From Njordibacter sp905182035 (GTDB taxonomy: Bacteria; Pseudomonadota; Gammaproteobacteria; Pseudomonadales; Balneatricaceae), in contig NZ_CP159831.1 of assembly GCF_047730075.1 (NCBI RefSeq), positions 2,604,001 to 2,668,000 on the forward strand: a stretch of 64,000 nt of DNA. The letters are read 5' to 3'. The notes under the pieces are model-generated. The model saw nothing but the letters and a program-made list of their open reading frames with translations, was not told the DNA's origin and made no database searches. Each line of letters begins with the position of its first letter. Position 1 is the stretch's first letter. A program made the translations under genes and the position numbers. Positions 35,633 through 44,591 of this stretch are shown here, one piece after another.

Positions 35633-36751
35633 CTAGCTATCTTCGAAGAAGCTCTTAACACCTTCAAACCAAGACGATTTTTTAGGTGAATGTTTGCCTT
35701 TAGTTGCTTCCATAGTGTCATGGAATTTACGCAACAAATCTTTTTGCTCTTTGTTTAGATGTACTGGTGTTTCTACCGCCACACGACACATAAGGTCACC
35801 TTGACCACCACCGCGTACCTGCGTTACACCTTTACCGCGTAAGCGGAACATTTTTCCACTTTGTGCGCCTTCAGGGATTTTTAACTTAACACGGCCGTCT
35901 AAGGTTGGCACTTCAATTTCGCCACCCAATGCTGCATCAGTAAAGCTGATAGGCACTTCACAGAATAGATTCTTACCATCACGAGTGAAGATTTTATGCT
36001 CACGCACAGAAACTTGCACGTACAAGTCACCACTTGGGCCTCCGTTCCCGCCCGCTTCGCCTTCACCTGTTAACCGAATACGATCACCAGTATCTACGCC
36101 CGATGGAATCTTCACAGATAAAGTTTTGTATTCTTGTACTCGGCCTTCACCGTGGCAAGAGTTACAAGGATCGCTGATCACCTTACCGTTACCATGACAA
36201 GTTGGGCAGGTTTGCTGCACCGAGAAGAAGCCTTGTTGCATGCGCACCTGGCCTTGACCGTGACAGGTGCCACAGCTCTTGCTGCTGGTACCGGGCCTAG
36301 CGCCAGAACCATCGCATGGTTTACACTCTACTTGAGTAGGTATGCGAATTTCTTTAGTTGTACCACGTACCGCCTGCTCGAGGTTCAAATCCATGGTGTA
36401 ACGCAAATCAGAACCACGCTGAACGCTAGAACGACCGCCACCACCAGCACCTCCAAAAATGTCGCCAAACATGTCGCCGAACACATCACCGAAACCGGCG
36501 CCACCAGCGCCACCACGAGCATTTGGATCTACACCAGCATGACCATATTGGTCATAAGCGGCTTTTTTTTGCTCGTCAGATAAGATTTCGTAAGCTTCGT
36601 TAACTTCCTTAAAACTTTCTTCTGCAGCCTTATCACCCGGATTACGATCTGGGTGATACTTCATCGCCATACGGCGAAAAGCCTTTTTGATTTCTTTTTT
36701 ATCGGTGCCTTTGGCCACACCGAGAACTTCGTAAAAATCGCGTTTAGACAT
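35633..36751 (-). CDS. dnaJ: Chaperone protein DnaJ
   Basis: Co-chaperone that delivers substrates to DnaK and triggers its ATPase. The 372-residue protein has a J domain with YHPDRNPG, a Gly/Phe-rich region with repeated GDMFGD-type segments, a zinc domain with four CxxCxGxG motifs (CKPCDGSG, CGTCHGQG, CPTCHGNG, CNSCHGEG) and a C-terminal substrate domain. It lies 121 bp after dnaK. Confidence 0.98.
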   Translation of the reverse strand: MSKRDFYEVLGVAKGTDKKEIKKAFRRMAMKYHPDRNPGDKAAEESFKEVNEAYEILSDEQKKAAYDQYGHAGVDPNARGGAGGAGFGDVFGDMFGDIFGGAGGGGRSSVQRGSDLRYTMDLNLEQAVRGTTKEIRIPTQVECKPCDGSGARPGTSSKSCGTCHGQGQVRMQQGFFSVQQTCPTCHGNGKVISDPCNSCHGEGRVQEYKTLSVKIPSGVDTGDRIRLTGEGEAGGNGGPSGDLYVQVSVREHKIFTRDGKNLFCEVPISFTDAALGGEIEVPTLDGRVKLKIPEGAQSGKMFRLRGKGVTQVRGGGQGDLMCRVAVETPVHLNKEQKDLLRKFHDTMEATKGKHSPKKSSWFEGVKSFFEDS

Positions 36752-36803
36752 AGTTATTCCACTGGGCTTCTATTGTATTTTTACTACAAGAAGCAGATAC
36801 AAG

Positions 36804-36827
36804 AACGCAGGACCTAAGCCCCGCGTT
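36804..36827 (-). promoter_or_regulatory. Intercistronic hairpin between dnaK and dnaJ
   Basis: AACGCGGG pairs with CCUGCGUU through eight base pairs, including one G-U, around an 8-nt loop. No U-tract follows. Partial termination or mRNA stabilisation that lowers DnaJ relative to DnaK is a plausible role. Confidence 0.4.
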
Positions 36828-36872
36828 ATGACATTACACCCCATTTAAGTGGCGCTAGCAGGCGGTTTAGGC

Positions 36873-38801
36873 TTACTTTTTGTCTTCGTCTTTGTCTTCA
36901 TCTTTAACTTCTTCAAACTCTGCATCAACTGCATCGTCTGGGCCAGCTTCACCGGCACCTTCAGCACCACCTTGGGCAGCAGCATCTTCTGCATACATCT
37001 TTTGAGCAATTGCACCAGAGGCTTCTGTCAGAGTAGCAGTGGCAGTTTCGATAGCCTCCTTGTCGTCACCTTTTAGGGCTTCTTCAAGGGCATCAATGGC
37101 AACTTGTACTGCGGCTTTTTCTTCGTCTGTAGCCTTGTCGCCAACTTCTTCAATCATCTTCTTAGATGAGTGAACCATGCCATCGGCAGTGTTGCGAGCT
37201 TGTACCATTTCTTCGAATTTCTGGTCTTCAGCAGCGTTAGCTTCCGCATCTTGTACCATTTGTTCGATTTCTTCATCACTCAAACCTGAAGAAGCTTTAA
37301 TAATGATGGATTGTTCTTTACCAGTACCTTTGTCTTTAGCAGACACATTCAAAATACCGTTGGCATCAATATCGAAGCTGACTTCGATTTGTGGCATACC
37401 ACGTGGAGCCGGTGGAATGTCACTAAGGTCAAAACGACCCAAAGACTTATTCTGCATAGCCTGCTTACGCTCGCCTTGGCACACGTGGATGGTCACAGCA
37501 GCTTGGTTATCGTCTGCAGTAGAGAACACCTGTGACTTCTTGGTTGGGATGGTAGTGTTCCTATCAATCACCGAAGTCATTACACTACCCATAGTTTCAA
37601 TACCAAGGGTCAAAGGTGTTACGTCTAGCAACAATACGTCTGTTACGTCACCAGCCAATACGCCACCCTGAATCGCTGCACCAATGGCCACAGCTTCGTC
37701 TGGGTTAACGTCTTTACGGGGCTCTTTGCCAAAGAAACTTGTAACTTCAGCCTGAACCAAAGGCATACGGCTCTGGCCACCAACTATAATTACTTCATTG
37801 ATTTCGCTGGCGTCTAAGTCAGCATCTTTGAGTGCTTGAGCACACGGCTTCAAAGTACCAGATACCAGATCTTCAACCAAAGACTCCAACTTAGCGCGAG
37901 AAATTTTCACATTTAAGTGCTTAGGGCCAGAGGCATCTGCAGTAATGTAGGGCAGATTAACGTCAGTTTGGCTAGAGCTAGACAATTCAACCTTAGCTTT
38001 TTCTGCAGCTTCTTTAAGACGCTGCAAGGCTAACGGATCGTTATGTAGATCGATACCAGATTCTTTCTTGAACTCAGCAGCTAAGAATTCTATCAATCGT
38101 AGATCGAAGTCTTCACCACCTAGGAATGTGTCACCATTAGTAGCTAACACTTCAAACTGAGTTTCGCCATCTACGTCAGCAATTTCGATAATGGAGATAT
38201 CAAAGGTACCACCACCCAGGTCATATACGGCAATAGTAGAATCGCCACGGCTCTTATCAAGACCGTAAGCCAATGCAGCGGCTGTAGGTTCGTTGATGAT
38301 GCGCTTAACATCAAGGCCCGCAATGCGGCCAGCATCTTTAGTGGCCTGGCGCTGCGAGTCATTAAAGTAAGCAGGCACGGTAATTACTGCTTCAGTCACA
38401 GTTTCGCCTAAGTAGTCCTCAGCAGTTTTCTTCATTTTTTTCAAAATTTCAGCAGAAATCTGTGGTGGTGCTTTGCTTTCGCCATCTACGTTAACCCAAG
38501 CATCACCGTTGTCAGCTGCTTCAATTTTGTAAGGCACCATCTTGATGTCTTTTTGCACTACGTCGTCTTTGAACTTACGACCAATCAAGCGCTTAATAGC
38601 AAACAACGTATTAACTGGGTTAGTCACCGCTTGACGCTTGGCAGACTGACCCACCAAGATTTCGCCATCTCCAGCGAAAGCGATAATGGAAGGAGTGGTG
38701 CGATCACCCTCGGCGTTCTCAATTACTTTAGCGCTGCCGCCATCTAAAACAGACACACATGAGTTGGTTGTGCCTAAGTCGATACCAATGATCTTTCCCA
38801 T
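36873..38801 (-). CDS. dnaK: Chaperone protein DnaK (Hsp70)
   Basis: ATP-driven chaperone. The 643-residue protein begins MGKIIGIDLGTTNSC and shows the Hsp70 signatures IAVYDLGGGTFDISIIEI and the VGGQSRMPLVQ loop, the interdomain linker VLLLDVTPLTLGIE, a substrate domain and an acidic C-terminus ending EEVKDEDKDEDKK. ATG 38801 is chosen because GGAG lies 6 nt upstream; an adjacent ATG at 38804 would be only 3 nt away. It follows grpE. Confidence 0.98.
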   Translation of the reverse strand: MGKIIGIDLGTTNSCVSVLDGGSAKVIENAEGDRTTPSIIAFAGDGEILVGQSAKRQAVTNPVNTLFAIKRLIGRKFKDDVVQKDIKMVPYKIEAADNGDAWVNVDGESKAPPQISAEILKKMKKTAEDYLGETVTEAVITVPAYFNDSQRQATKDAGRIAGLDVKRIINEPTAAALAYGLDKSRGDSTIAVYDLGGGTFDISIIEIADVDGETQFEVLATNGDTFLGGEDFDLRLIEFLAAEFKKESGIDLHNDPLALQRLKEAAEKAKVELSSSSQTDVNLPYITADASGPKHLNVKISRAKLESLVEDLVSGTLKPCAQALKDADLDASEINEVIIVGGQSRMPLVQAEVTSFFGKEPRKDVNPDEAVAIGAAIQGGVLAGDVTDVLLLDVTPLTLGIETMGSVMTSVIDRNTTIPTKKSQVFSTADDNQAAVTIHVCQGERKQAMQNKSLGRFDLSDIPPAPRGMPQIEVSFDIDANGILNVSAKDKGTGKEQSIIIKASSGLSDEEIEQMVQDAEANAAEDQKFEEMVQARNTADGMVHSSKKMIEEVGDKATDEEKAAVQVAIDALEEALKGDDKEAIETATATLTEASGAIAQKMYAEDAAAQGGAEGAGEAGPDDAVDAEFEEVKDEDKDEDKK

Positions 38802-38918
38802 CATAAACTCCAATTCTTAATTCACCCTTCATCAGGGTTTTGATTCAATTCTGCTCAGCCACGTTAGCGGTCTTAGGTTCAGTTTAACCTTAGGCTTAGC
38901 GCTGCTTGCTTGTGCTCT

Positions 38919-38947
38919 TATGTAAGGCCGTTTGCCCAAACTTCAAG
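38919..38947 (-). promoter_or_regulatory. Possible sigma-32 promoter of dnaK
   Basis: A consensus CTTGAA is present at 38942-38947, followed at about 14-15 bp by CCTTACAT, a poor match to CCCCATNT. A dnaK-proximal heat-shock promoter is plausible, but only the -35 is convincing. Confidence 0.35.
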
Positions 38948-38965
38948 TAAAAAACCTTAATTTTT

Positions 38966-39535
38966 CTATTTAGAAACCACTACCATGGCTGGACGCACTA
39001 GACGTCCATTTAAGGTGTAGCCTTTTTGAAACACCTCCATTACGGTGTTGGGTTCAAGATCCGGATTAGGCACGGCAGTCATGGCTTCATGCAAGTCTGG
39101 ATTAAAAGGTTCGCCGTGCGGATCTAGCTGATCTACATTAAATTTCTTCAGACCGTCTAGGAGCATTTTTTGACTCATTTCAACGCCCTCAAGCAAGCTT
39201 TTCAAGCTAGCTCCCTCAGCCTTACTGGCCTCAATAGCCCGCGCTAGGTTATCCAGCAAAGAAACCACTTCCGTCATCAGTTTTTCTTGACCAAACTTAT
39301 GAGCCTTAGCAACATCCTGCTCACTGCGGCGACGAATGTTTTGCACTTCCGCTTGCGCCCTCAATACATCGGCTTGCTGCTCATCTACCCGAGCAGTGGC
39401 TAATTCTAGCTCAGCCTGCACTGATTCAACGGTCACTTCCTGCAGCACTTCCTCAGTAGGCGTTTCAGCACTTTCTTCGGCTACATTGGTTTCCAGTTCA
39501 ACTTCAGCTTCAGAAGGCTGCTCTTGCTCACTCAT
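38966..39535 (-). CDS. grpE: Nucleotide exchange factor GrpE
   Basis: Releases ADP from DnaK. The 189-residue protein has an acidic N-terminal tail, a long coiled coil (QAEVQNIRRRSEQDVAKAHK) and the C-terminal beta domain with NPDLHEAMTAVPNPD and VFQKGYTLNGRLVRPAMVVV. ATG 39535 is chosen because GGAG lies 6 nt upstream. It is preceded by a perfect heat-shock promoter and followed by dnaK. Confidence 0.97.
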   Translation of the reverse strand: MSEQEQPSEAEVELETNVAEESAETPTEEVLQEVTVESVQAELELATARVDEQQADVLRAQAEVQNIRRRSEQDVAKAHKFGQEKLMTEVVSLLDNLARAIEASKAEGASLKSLLEGVEMSQKMLLDGLKKFNVDQLDPHGEPFNPDLHEAMTAVPNPDLEPNTVMEVFQKGYTLNGRLVRPAMVVVSK

Positions 39536-39594
39536 TGACTTCTCCATTACATAACTTTCGTAACCTTTACAATAAGGCTACTTGACTGCCCATC

Positions 39595-39623
39595 TATATG
39601 GGGACACCCCCGCGTGATTCAAG
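39595..39623 (-). promoter_or_regulatory. Sigma-32 heat-shock promoter of grpE-dnaK-dnaJ
   Basis: CTTGAA and CCCCATATA are separated by 14 bp on the minus strand, a near-perfect match to the sigma-32 consensus (CTTGAA, 11-16 bp, CCCCATNT). It lies 60 bp upstream of the grpE start. Confidence 0.9.
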
Positions 39624-39683
39624 CAACTTAGGACTGGTTTTATTGGCTTTTAGACAAAAAATATTAAAGCTTACAGAAAAATA

Positions 39684-39699
39684 CTGGACATAATACCAG
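39684..39699 (+). promoter_or_regulatory. LexA box 1 of recN
   Basis: CTG-GACATAATAC-CAG fits the gammaproteobacterial LexA consensus CTG-N10-CAG. It is the upstream member of a tandem pair. Confidence 0.75.
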
Positions 39700-39701
39700 T
39701 A

Positions 39702-39717
39702 CTGGTTATACTTACAG
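39702..39717 (+). promoter_or_regulatory. LexA box 2 of recN, adjoining the -10
   Basis: CTG-GTTATACTTA-CAG is an exact CTG-N10-CAG box that ends where the -10 element TATAAT (39718-39723) begins. It is 20 bp upstream of the -10 end, placed to block RNA polymerase. E. coli recN is likewise controlled by more than one LexA site. Confidence 0.88.
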
Positions 39718-39742
39718 TATAATAATTCACCGGAGCAGCACC

Positions 39743-41425
39743 ATGTTGCAACAGCTAATTGTTCACCACTACACTTTAGTCGACTTTTTACACCTAGACT
39801 TTAGCCACAAAATGACCGCCATTAGTGGCGAAACTGGTGCTGGTAAATCAATACTTCTGGGCGCCCTAGGTTTAACCTTAGGTGATAGAGCTGAATCTGG
39901 ATGTGTACGACAAGGCGCTGAACGAGCAGACATCCACGCGGTGTTCGACCTCAGCCAACTGCCTCAAGTAAAGGACTATTTAGCGGCCAAGCACCTGGCG
40001 TCAGCTGAAGATCCAGACACGTGTATACTGCGACGCATCGTCAATCAAGACGGCCGCTCCAGAGGTTATATTAATGGCAAACCAGTCAATATAACTGCCC
40101 TTAAAGAACTAGGTCGCCAACTCATTAACATACACGGTCAGCACGAGCACCAACACCTGCTCGCCCGAGACAGTCACCAAACACTCTTAGACGCCTTTGG
40201 CAATTATCCAAAACATCAAGAAGCCGTGTCCAGCATTAGCCATGAATGGCTAGAGTTTGATCGCCAAATCAAAGCCCTTACCGGCGGCCAACAACTCTCC
40301 GAAGCCGAGCAACAGCTATTGCAGTATCAAGTGGATGAACTTGTGCAGTTAAATCTATTAGAAGACGAAGTGTTAGCTCTAGAACAAGAGCACAAGCAAC
40401 GAGCCAATGCTGACCAACTACTTCAAGCGGTGCGCTGTGCGTTGCCCAATAACCCACTAGATGAAGATCCTATGGCGTGCCTGCAACGCTGGCAACAACA
40501 GCTACAAAACTTTAGCCAACATAGCCCACACCTCACGGCCGCAGTAGACATGCTCGCCAGTGCAGCCATACAAATAGAAGAGAGCCAAATTGAATTGCAA
40601 AATTTCTTGCAGGGATTCGATGAAGATCCAGCGCGCCTGCAAACCCTAGAGCATCGCTTAGATCAGATTTATAGCACGGCAAGAAAACACAAAATCCAAG
40701 CTGCAGATCTACCCGAACATCTGACTCTATTACAACAACAGCTGCAACAGAATCAAGATCAAGAAGGGCAACTGGAAGCTATCCACGAACAACAAATAGC
40801 ACTCGCCAACGCTTACGATGAGGCTGCCACTAGTCTGACTAAAGTAAGGCAAACAGCAGCTAAAAAACTTGAAAAAGCTGTCGGTGAGCAGCTCACTTTA
40901 TTAGGCATGCCTAACTGCCGATTAGAGCTAAGCATGCAAACCAAGTCAGACATCCGTTTACAACCCCAAGGACGTGATGATATCGAAATTCTAATTAGCA
41001 CCAATCCTGGCCAAATCGCCAAACCTTTGGCTAAAATCGCCTCCGGCGGTGAACTGTCCCGCATTAGCTTAGCCATTCAGGTGGTGATCGCTACCACCAG
41101 CATCACCCCTAGCCTAATCTTTGATGAAGTGGATGTGGGCATTGGTGGAGCCACTGCAGAGATTGTGGGCCGACTACTGTCTCAATTAGGCCAACATTGC
41201 CAATTATTATGCATCACCCATCTACCCCAAGTGGCGAGCCAAGCGCAGCACCATTTACAAGTAAGCAAGTCTAGCCACGGACAAGCAACACAAACTCAGG
41301 TTGCCGCACTGGATGATGATCAGAGAATACAAGAAATTGCGCGTATGTTAGGCGGTGTCAAGCTCACTCAACAAACGCTAGCTCACGCCAAGGAAATGCT
41401 AGGTACTGGTGCCTTACTTCACTAA
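39743..41425 (+). CDS. recN: DNA repair protein RecN
   Basis: SMC-like ATPase for double-strand-break repair. The 560-residue protein has an N-terminal Walker A GETGAGKSIL, the RecN-typical IHGQHEHQHLL, a central coiled coil rich in Gln, Glu and Leu, and a C-terminal half-site with LASGGELSRISLAIQVV and LIFDEVDVGIGGATAEIVG (in parts here). CGGAG lies upstream of ATG. Two LexA boxes show SOS control. It is divergent from grpE. Confidence 0.98.
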   Translation: MLQQLIVHHYTLVDFLHLDFSHKMTAISGETGAGKSILLGALGLTLGDRAESGCVRQGAERADIHAVFDLSQLPQVKDYLAAKHLASAEDPDTCILRRIVNQDGRSRGYINGKPVNITALKELGRQLINIHGQHEHQHLLARDSHQTLLDAFGNYPKHQEAVSSISHEWLEFDRQIKALTGGQQLSEAEQQLLQYQVDELVQLNLLEDEVLALEQEHKQRANADQLLQAVRCALPNNPLDEDPMACLQRWQQQLQNFSQHSPHLTAAVDMLASAAIQIEESQIELQNFLQGFDEDPARLQTLEHRLDQIYSTARKHKIQAADLPEHLTLLQQQLQQNQDQEGQLEAIHEQQIALANAYDEAATSLTKVRQTAAKKLEKAVGEQLTLLGMPNCRLELSMQTKSDIRLQPQGRDDIEILISTNPGQIAKPLAKIASGGELSRISLAIQVVIATTSITPSLIFDEVDVGIGGATAEIVGRLLSQLGQHCQLLCITHLPQVASQAQHHLQVSKSSHGQATQTQVAALDDDQRIQEIARMLGGVKLTQQTLAHAKEMLGTGALLH

Positions 41426-41456
41426 CTAGAAGGGTTAAGTGCAATTTAACAAAAAG

Positions 41457-41867
41457 TTAGTCCTTACTTACACCGTACAAATAGACAGTGCGACTAGTAA
41501 GGTCATAACCCAATTCAGCAGCAATTTCTTCTAGACGTTGGTTTAGAACAGGGTCGCTGAACTCTTTAATCTTACCTGATTTTATACAGACAATATGGTC
41601 GTGGCTGCCTTCAGTGGCCAATTCAAACACTGAGTTACCACCCTCAAAATGGTGGCGCACTACTAGGCCAGCAGCCTCAAACTGTGTTAAAACACGATAA
41701 ACGGTGGCTAAGCCAACATCCTCACCTTGCTCCATGAGCAGCTTATAGATATCTTCTGCACTCCAATGGTCACCTTCCGTGGCTTGTTCTAGCATTTGGT
41801 AGATTTTGACACGCGGCAAGGTGACTTTTAACCCTGCTTTTCGTAATTCTTGGCTTTCTGATGCCAT
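41457..41867 (-). CDS. fur: Ferric uptake regulator Fur
   Basis: Fe(II)-responsive repressor. The 136-residue protein has the winged helix DVGLATVYRVLTQFEAAGLV and the metal-binding region HFEGGNSVFELATEGSHDHI. The first CxxC of the E. coli protein is not complete: the sequence is VCIKSGKIKEF, so the second cysteine is Ser. This is not unusual, since Pseudomonas Fur also lacks that pair. It is divergent from bamE, the Pseudomonas fur-omlA arrangement. Confidence 0.95.
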   Translation of the reverse strand: MASESQELRKAGLKVTLPRVKIYQMLEQATEGDHWSAEDIYKLLMEQGEDVGLATVYRVLTQFEAAGLVVRHHFEGGNSVFELATEGSHDHIVCIKSGKIKEFSDPVLNQRLEEIAAELGYDLTSRTVYLYGVSKD

Positions 41868-41883
41868 AGTATTGGTTACACTC

Positions 41884-41912
41884 TTTAGACTGTTGGGTGA
41901 TTCAGGTATGAT
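41884..41912 (+). promoter_or_regulatory. Sigma-70 promoter of bamE
   Basis: TTTAGA and TATGAT are separated by 17 bp, ending 34 bp upstream of the bamE start codon in the fur-bamE divergent region. Confidence 0.6.
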
Positions 41913-41946
41913 TCCGTGTCACAGACTCAACACACAGATTTGGTTA

Positions 41947-42267
41947 ATGAAACGCTATCTTATCACGTCTCTTTTTATCGCGCTTATCGGCGGTTGTTCA
42001 AATATCGACAGCTTAGGCTTTCCTGGCGTCCATAAAATTGATATCCAACAGGGCAACCTCATCACCGATGAGATGGTAGACCTACTCCGACCAGGTTTAA
42101 GCCAGAAGCAAGTGCAGTATGTTATGGGCACGCCTTTAGTGATCGATACATTCAACCCAAGCCATTGGGATTATGTTTACCAGTACCGCCATGGTGATGG
42201 CCGCATGGAAGAACGTAAACTTAGGGTGATTTTTAAGCAAGGCAGAGTGATCCGTATCGAACAATAG
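41947..42267 (+). CDS. bamE: Outer membrane protein assembly factor BamE (lipoprotein)
   Basis: Component of the BAM complex that inserts beta-barrel proteins. The 106-residue protein has a lipoprotein signal MKRYLITSLFIALIGGC with the lipidated Cys17, then VHKIDIQQGNLITDEMVDLL, the SmpA/OmlA signature LSQKQVQYVMGTPL and WDYVYQY. ATG 41947 is chosen because the signal peptide begins there. It lies between fur and rnfH, as omlA does in Pseudomonas. Confidence 0.95.
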   Translation: MKRYLITSLFIALIGGCSNIDSLGFPGVHKIDIQQGNLITDEMVDLLRPGLSQKQVQYVMGTPLVIDTFNPSHWDYVYQYRHGDGRMEERKLRVIFKQGRVIRIEQ

Positions 42268-42292
42268 TTCACGGCCATACTAGTGGCCTTGG

Positions 42293-42613
42293 TTAGCCTT
42301 TTAGCTGCGCTTTGGCCGCTGCTTTAGCAGCTCGGTTAGCCCTAGCCACCTTAGGATCAATCGTTAATGGACGGTATATCTCTACTCGCTGGCCCTGCAT
42401 CATCTTTTCTGCCTGTGGATTTTTCACTGCTTTTCCAAAAATCCCCATAGGGGTTCCAGCAAGCTGCAAACCCTCAAACTGATCAACGATGCCCGACATC
42501 ACTGCCGCATCATAAACAGTTGTTCCTTGGGGCACCTGTAAAGCCACAATTTTTTGTTGATCTGGTAGCGCAAAAGCCACCTCCACGTCGATCATGCTTA
42601 CAGTTTCAGTCAC
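42293..42613 (-). CDS. rnfH: RnfH family (UPF0125) ubiquitin-like protein
   Basis: Small beta-grasp protein found next to ratA in many gammaproteobacteria; its function is unclear. The family core VEVAFALPDQQ, the central GIVDQFEGLQL and RVEIYRPLTIDPK are present. The start is set at GTG 42613 because GAGA lies 6 nt upstream and ratA ends 7 bp before; ATG 42595 (MIDVEVAFAL) is a good alternative with a weaker site. The C-terminus is Ala/Lys-rich. Confidence 0.88.
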   Translation of the reverse strand: MTETVSMIDVEVAFALPDQQKIVALQVPQGTTVYDAAVMSGIVDQFEGLQLAGTPMGIFGKAVKNPQAEKMMQGQRVEIYRPLTIDPKVARANRAAKAAAKAQLKG

Positions 42614-42620
42614 GTTATTC

Positions 42621-43049
42621 TCACTTATATATGTTATCTGCACGTTTACAAAAGGCGTCCACCATACTGCGTGCGATAGGCGTAAACAGCCCACTCAGCG
42701 CCTTACCTTTAAGCCCTGTCACACCGAACTCTAAGACCATTTCTACTTTACATGCATCACCCCTTAACGGCGTAAATACCCAGCTACCCCTGAGATAATC
42801 AAAGGGGCCATCTTGCAACTCTAAGGTTATTTTTTCATCTGCTAACAGCGTATTGCGTGTCACAAAGTGGTAACTTAGCCCCGCTTTACTTAGGTATAAC
42901 CGTGCGCTCATCGCAGTTACGGATGACTCTATCAAATCGACTTTAGAGCAACCATCCAAAAACTCTGGGTAACGCTCAACGTCATTCACAAGCGCATACA
43001 TACTGGCAGCAGAATGCATTACCAAAGCAGAGCGATTTATCGAAGCCAC
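42621..43049 (-). CDS. ratA: RatA/Coq10-type START-domain protein
   Basis: A 142-residue SRPBCC-fold protein of the Coq10/RatA family, related to ubiquinone chaperones; E. coli RatA has been reported to block 70S formation. Landmarks are MYALVNDVERYPEFLDGCS, an YLRGSWVFTPL segment and GLFTPIARSMVDAFCKRA. It is divergent from smpB, the widespread rnfH-ratA / smpB arrangement. Confidence 0.92.
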   Translation of the reverse strand: MASINRSALVMHSAASMYALVNDVERYPEFLDGCSKVDLIESSVTAMSARLYLSKAGLSYHFVTRNTLLADEKITLELQDGPFDYLRGSWVFTPLRGDACKVEMVLEFGVTGLKGKALSGLFTPIARSMVDAFCKRADNIYK

Positions 43050-43167
43050 AGCATTTCCTCTTGGAAACAGACTATATTAAAGTTAAAACAGCCGCCAATA
43101 AAGCAATATCATCAATTATTGCATAAATGTCACTGCAGCCGATTCTGGCTTAAGGTAGAATGCGCTC

Positions 43168-43647
43168 ATGGCAAAGAAATCAAAAACTCAAAAGACCTCC
43201 ACTGGCACAATTGCCCTCAATAAACGGGCAAAATTCGAATACCATTTAGACCAGCGCATTGAAGCAGGTTTGGTATTAACTGGATGGGAAATCAAAAGTA
43301 TTCGTGATGGTCGAGCAAACCTAGTAGATTCATACGTAGTCATTAAAGATCAAGAAGCCTTCCTTGTAGGAGCGCATATTTCCCCTTTAATGACCGCTTG
43401 CACCCATGTGGTTGCAGAACCACGCCGTGAACGTAAGCTGTTGTTAAATAAGAAAGAAATATCACGTTTATTTGCCTCATCCTCACAAACGGGACAAACT
43501 ATTGTTGCTACAGCCCTGTACTGGAAAGGCCATCGTGTTAAATGCGAAATTGCCCTTGCTAAAGGCAAGCAGCTGCATGACAAACGTGCCACCGAAAAAG
43601 AACGCGATTGGAGCAAGCAAAAACACCGGATCTTAATGAAAGCCTAG
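43168..43647 (+). CDS. smpB: SsrA-binding protein SmpB
   Basis: Binds tmRNA and brings it to stalled ribosomes. The 159-residue protein has NKRAKFEYHLDQRIEAGLVL at its N-terminus, then GWEIKSIRDGRANL, and the basic tail ATEKERDWSKQKHRILMKA (in part). Its RNA partner ssrA lies 3.1 kb downstream, separated by a catabolic cassette on the other strand. Confidence 0.97.
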   Translation: MAKKSKTQKTSTGTIALNKRAKFEYHLDQRIEAGLVLTGWEIKSIRDGRANLVDSYVVIKDQEAFLVGAHISPLMTACTHVVAEPRRERKLLLNKKEISRLFASSSQTGQTIVATALYWKGHRVKCEIALAKGKQLHDKRATEKERDWSKQKHRILMKA

Positions 43648-44582
43648 TTCGACTCTCGTAAGGGCGTAGTCGCTTTTAACATGGCCACGATAAGCGCATC
43701 ACGTTGCTCCGAAAGCTCCTCTGGGGTTTGCTTAGCTGCTTCTGATGCCAGACCATCCACAAGCATTTCCACTGTTGATGGGTTTAAATCAATCTGGCCT
43801 AGATCATCCCACCAACGATGGAAGCTATCACTGTAACGGTCACAAAATTCGGCCATACCGCCTTTGCCTGCCCCCAAATTAAATAACATATGTGGGCCCA
43901 TGGCAGCCCAGCGCAAGCCAGGTCCCGCCCAAACAGCCTTATCTACGTCTTCAACAGATGCCACACCTGACTTTACTAAATGTATGGCTTCTTTCCATAA
44001 CGCCGCTTGCAGCCGGTTAGCCACATGAGCGGGCACTTCACGTCGCACCCTAATAGTGACCTTGCCAACAAGCTTATAAAAGGCTTCTGCGTGTTCCAGC
44101 ACTCCATCTGCAGTCTTGTCATTGGCAACAAGCTCCACCAAGGGAATTAAATGTGGTGGATTAAAAGGGTGGCCTAATATAAAACGGGATGGATCTAACC
44201 AGCCAGCTTGCATTTCTGACACCATAAGGCCCGAAGCAGACGAGGCCACAATTGCATCAGGCAACAGATGCTCCTCTATTTCAGCGTAGAGCTGGTGTTT
44301 AATATGCAGCTTTTCTGGGGCGCATTCCTGGACAAACTGGCAGTCTTTTACCGCTTCTTTTGCACTGGTGTGAAAGCTAATTTCACCCGGTGTGCCATGC
44401 ATTCCCAGTTGTTGCAACATAGGTGCGGCAGCAGCAAGATACGACCGTACCTTCTGTTCAGCGTCTGCCATGGGGTCATAGACTTTGACCCGTAAACCAG
44501 CACAAGCAAACAGCGCAGACCAACTGGCTCCTATGACACCGGCACCTAAGACGGCAACGCTAGTGAAATGATTATTCATCAC
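43644..44582 (-). CDS. 3-hydroxyacyl-CoA dehydrogenase family, L-carnitine/gulonate dehydrogenase-like
   Basis: The 312-residue NAD-dependent enzyme has Rossmann motif VLGAGVIGASWSALFA, catalytic-region HPFNPPHLIPLVELV and the C-terminal helical domain with WAGPGLRWAAMGPHMLFNLG. This layout is shared by L-carnitine dehydrogenase and lambda-crystallin/gulonate dehydrogenase rather than beta-oxidation FadB. The C-terminal four codons overlap the smpB end. It is 9 bp downstream of a Rieske oxygenase gene of the type that attacks quaternary amines, so oxidation of a 3-hydroxy carboxylate such as carnitine is plausible but unproven. Confidence 0.8.
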   Translation of the reverse strand: MMNNHFTSVAVLGAGVIGASWSALFACAGLRVKVYDPMADAEQKVRSYLAAAAPMLQQLGMHGTPGEISFHTSAKEAVKDCQFVQECAPEKLHIKHQLYAEIEEHLLPDAIVASSASGLMVSEMQAGWLDPSRFILGHPFNPPHLIPLVELVANDKTADGVLEHAEAFYKLVGKVTIRVRREVPAHVANRLQAALWKEAIHLVKSGVASVEDVDKAVWAGPGLRWAAMGPHMLFNLGAGKGGMAEFCDRYSDSFHRWWDDLGQIDLNPSTVEMLVDGLASEAAKQTPEELSEQRDALIVAMLKATTPLRESN

Positions 44583-44591
44583 AGGTCCTAT

